Source: Chloroflexota bacterium
GTDB lineage: Bacteria > Chloroflexota > UBA11872
Direction: 5' to 3'
Assembly (NCBI GenBank): GCA_022824865.1
Contig: JAJDZD010000077.1
Span: forward strand, 1-54,521
Length of the DNA stretch: 54,521 bases
The notes beneath the pieces were generated by a model. The model made no database searches and was not told the origin of the DNA. It saw nothing but the letters and a program-made list of their open reading frames with translations. Every line of letters begins with the position of its first letter. Positions within the stretch are counted from its first letter, which is position 1. A program made the position numbers and the translations under genes. This document shows, piece after piece, positions 51,965 through 54,521 of this stretch.

Positions 51965-53521
51965 ATGAGCATGAACGGCCAGTCCCTGGACACGGCGTTT
52001 GGAGTCAATCCGTTACGCGAGGGACTTGCTTTCCAGGAGGCCCCACCCGGCCACACCCTCATCATCTTCGGCGGCTCTGGCGACCTTGCCGCTCGCAAGC
52101 TCATCCCCGCCCTCTACAACCTCGAACGCAACGCCCTGCTCCCGTCGTCACTCGCCGTCGTCGGGCTCGGCCGCCGTCCCATGGATCACCAGAGTTACCG
52201 CGTCCGCCAGCACGAAGCCACAACCAGCTTCTCCCGCACCGGCAAGCCCGACCCCGAACTCTGGAATGCGTTCCAGCAGGGCCTCTACTACGTCCGCGGC
52301 GACTTCAGCACCCACGCGGGTTACGAAGACCTCAAGCGCGAGTTGGCCGAAATCGAAACCCGCCACGGCACTGGCGGCAACCGCATCTTCTACCTCGCCA
52401 CCCAGCCCAGCCTCTTTCCGGAAATCATTCGCCTGCTCGGCGAAACCGGCCTCAACCGCGGCCCCGGCACGACCCGCATCGTCATCGAGAAGCCCTTCGG
52501 CCGCGACCTCGCCACCGCCCTGACTCTCAACGCCATCGCCAACAACGTCTTTGACGAGTCGCAGATCTACCGCATTGACCACTATCTCGGGAAAGAGACC
52601 GTCCAGAACGTCCTCGTCCTGCGCTTTGCCAACGTGATCTTTGAGCCGGTCTGGAATCGCCGCTACGTCGACTCCGTCCAGATCACCGTGGCCGAGTCCG
52701 TCGGTCTCGAAGGCCGCGGCACCTACTACGAGGAAGCCGGCGTCCTGCGCGACATGGTCCAGAACCACATCATGCAGCTCCTCGCTCTCGTGGCCATGGA
52801 GCCGCCCGTCGACTTTCACGCCGACTCCATCCGCGACGAAAAGGTCAAGGTCCTCCGCGCCCTCCGTCACCTGGAGCCCGACCAGGTCGCCAGCAACGTC
52901 ATGCGCGCCTCCTACGGCGCGGGTTTCGTTGACGGCCGGGAAGTTCCCGCCTATCGCGACGAGGACGGCGTCGACCCAGGCTCAACCACCGAGACGTACC
53001 TCGCCGCCCGCCTCCACATCGACAACTGGCGCTGGAAGGGCGTGCCCTTCTACCTGCGCAGCGGCAAGCGCCTGGCCAAGCGCGCCTCCGAGATCGCCAT
53101 CCAGTTCAACGAGGTTCCGCACCTCCTGTTCGGCGACTCCAATCCCGATGGGGTGCCGCCCAACGTCCTGGCCTTGCGCATCCAGCCCGATGAAGGCGTC
53201 TCCATCACCTTCGAGGCCAAGCAACCCGGCCTCGGCATGCGCGTGCGCCCCGTCCGCATGGACTTCGGCTACGGCCAGAGCTTCGCCGAGGAGTCGCCCG
53301 ACGCCTACGAACGCTTGCTCCTCGACGTCATGCTCGGCGACCAGACCCTCTTCATCCGCCGCGACGAAACCGAAGCCGCTTGGCGCGCCGTCATGCCCAT
53401 CCTCGAAGCCTGGGAGGCCGATCCCGCCTCCCGCCTTCCCACCTACGAAGCCGGCCGCTGGGGCCCCCGCCAGGCCGGCGACCTCCTCCGAGCCGACGGC
53501 TTCCGCTGGCGCCGCCTATGA
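51965..53521 (+). CDS. zwf: Glucose-6-phosphate dehydrogenase
   Basis: Oxidises glucose 6-phosphate to 6-phosphogluconolactone with NAD(P) (518 aa). Cofactor motif IIFGGSGDLAARKL (33-46), active-site RIDHYLGKE (203-211), and GVPFYLRSGKRLAKR near 350. Complete to the stop at 53521. No pgl or gnd follows in this window: a repeat block and an IS110 element lie immediately downstream. Confidence 0.95.
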   Translation: MSMNGQSLDTAFGVNPLREGLAFQEAPPGHTLIIFGGSGDLAARKLIPALYNLERNALLPSSLAVVGLGRRPMDHQSYRVRQHEATTSFSRTGKPDPELWNAFQQGLYYVRGDFSTHAGYEDLKRELAEIETRHGTGGNRIFYLATQPSLFPEIIRLLGETGLNRGPGTTRIVIEKPFGRDLATALTLNAIANNVFDESQIYRIDHYLGKETVQNVLVLRFANVIFEPVWNRRYVDSVQITVAESVGLEGRGTYYEEAGVLRDMVQNHIMQLLALVAMEPPVDFHADSIRDEKVKVLRALRHLEPDQVASNVMRASYGAGFVDGREVPAYRDEDGVDPGSTTETYLAARLHIDNWRWKGVPFYLRSGKRLAKRASEIAIQFNEVPHLLFGDSNPDGVPPNVLALRIQPDEGVSITFEAKQPGLGMRVRPVRMDFGYGQSFAEESPDAYERLLLDVMLGDQTLFIRRDETEAAWRAVMPILEAWEADPASRLPTYEAGRWGPRQAGDLLRADGFRWRRL

Positions 53522-53920
53522 GCGCCCCAGGCGCCCTCGCTGCACGAGTACGTCTAGGGAGCCGCTTCCCTCTAACTCCATCTCCCTGGCAGGAGACCTT
53601 TGCAGAACGCCCCTCGTCATCGTCGGCGGGTGTGCAGGGTCAATCTCTTCAAGGAGCCGATGATCCTTCCCCTCTCCTGAGACCCTTTCATAACCCGAGC
53701 GCGGGTGTGCGGGGTCAGTCTCCTCAAGCGGGCGCCCCTTCTTCCCCTCTTCAAGGAGACCGTTGCGTAATCCGATGGACCGGTGTGCGGTGTCAATCTC
53801 TTCAGGAGGACGCCGCTCTTTCCCTCTCCGAGGGGAGAGGCAGAACCTGTCCTGAGCTTGTCGAAGGATTCGGGCGTCTTCGGCGGCAATCGGTGAGCAA
53901 CTGTGTTGGGGCGTCGAGGG
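53522..53920. repeat. Repeat block between zwf and the IS110 transposase
   Basis: No gene is supported in this 399-bp stretch. It holds three related modules starting at about 53592, 53679 and 53755 (GGAGACC, TTGCNNAA, then GGTGTGCGGGGTCAATCTC). Next is a hairpin CCTCTCC-GAG-GGGAGAGG near 53821-53841, the repeat CTGAGCTTGTCGAAGG near 53852-53867, and a 31-bp module (53867-53897) that matches the reverse complement of 2152-2182 at 29 of 31 positions. The modules are the same family as in the gat operon, so this block is probably host repeats rather than part of the transposon. Confidence 0.75.

Positions 53921-54521
<601 letters not shown>

Overview
This is a high-GC bacterial window with about 51 protein-coding genes, tightly packed operons and no tRNA, rRNA or CRISPR that I could recognise. 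The gene content suits a Chloroflexota-like heterotroph: separate tal and pgi genes next to zwf, GT87 and GT4 glycosyltransferases, a TolB-like propeller protein with an LGYPIS-type N-terminal domain, orphan family 5 solute-binding proteins, many sugar kinases and Gfo/Idh/MocA oxidoreductases. The phylum is an inference from gene content and cannot be settled without a search.

Layout. 1-4032 (minus): gatC-gatA-gatB, the glutamyl/aspartyl-tRNA amidotransferase operon, invaded twice by a modular repeat family, once between gatA and gatB and once in frame inside gatB. 4099-9249: a DUF899 thioredoxin-like protein, a sialidase-like propeller protein, two SDR dehydrogenases, a small uncharacterised two-gene module (85-aa protein plus DUF2335 membrane protein) and a PfkB sugar kinase. 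8350-13576 (minus) is a run of folK-folC-DUF1992-GT9-WecG type GT-pfkB. It is divergent from 13776-20681 (plus): O-antigen ligase/polymerase-like protein, UPF0104/LPG_synthase_TM protein, GT4, degenerate PlsY-like protein, GT4, GT4. Together they look like a surface-glycan island flanking folate genes.

20687-28851 (minus): a Gfo/Idh/MocA oxidoreductase with an unusual C-terminal NIL domain, then an operon of metallophosphoesterase, two GT87-like membrane glycosyltransferases, a membrane-anchored unknown, an ABC ATPase and an ABC-2 permease, several of them overlapping by 4 bp. 29040-34826 (plus): two small membrane proteins, then a LarA-like/DUF2088 enzyme, two MFS transporters and a ROK sugar kinase. 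34776-41653: TolB-like protein, rhodanese, and a minus operon dcd-NUDIX-two SBP5 proteins. 41736-45569: glpK, a TIM-barrel isomerase/epimerase, a Gfo/Idh/MocA oxidoreductase and a small helical protein. 45605-53521: a geranylgeranyl-reductase-like flavoprotein and a carbon-metabolism block (FGGY kinase, rpiB, tal, pgi, zwf). 53522-54521: a repeat block and the 3' part of an IS110-family transposase that runs off the window.

The most unusual signals are in the DNA structure. The gatB start region is duplicated around a repeat insertion. A repeat-derived segment of about 60 residues lies in frame inside GatB. The same repeat family recurs beside the IS110 element. A GT4 gene appears to use a CTG start just after an in-frame TAG. 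I saw no convincing complete new defence or mobile system. The 85-aa/DUF2335 pair and the repeat family with its IS110 neighbour are the best candidates for undescribed biology.
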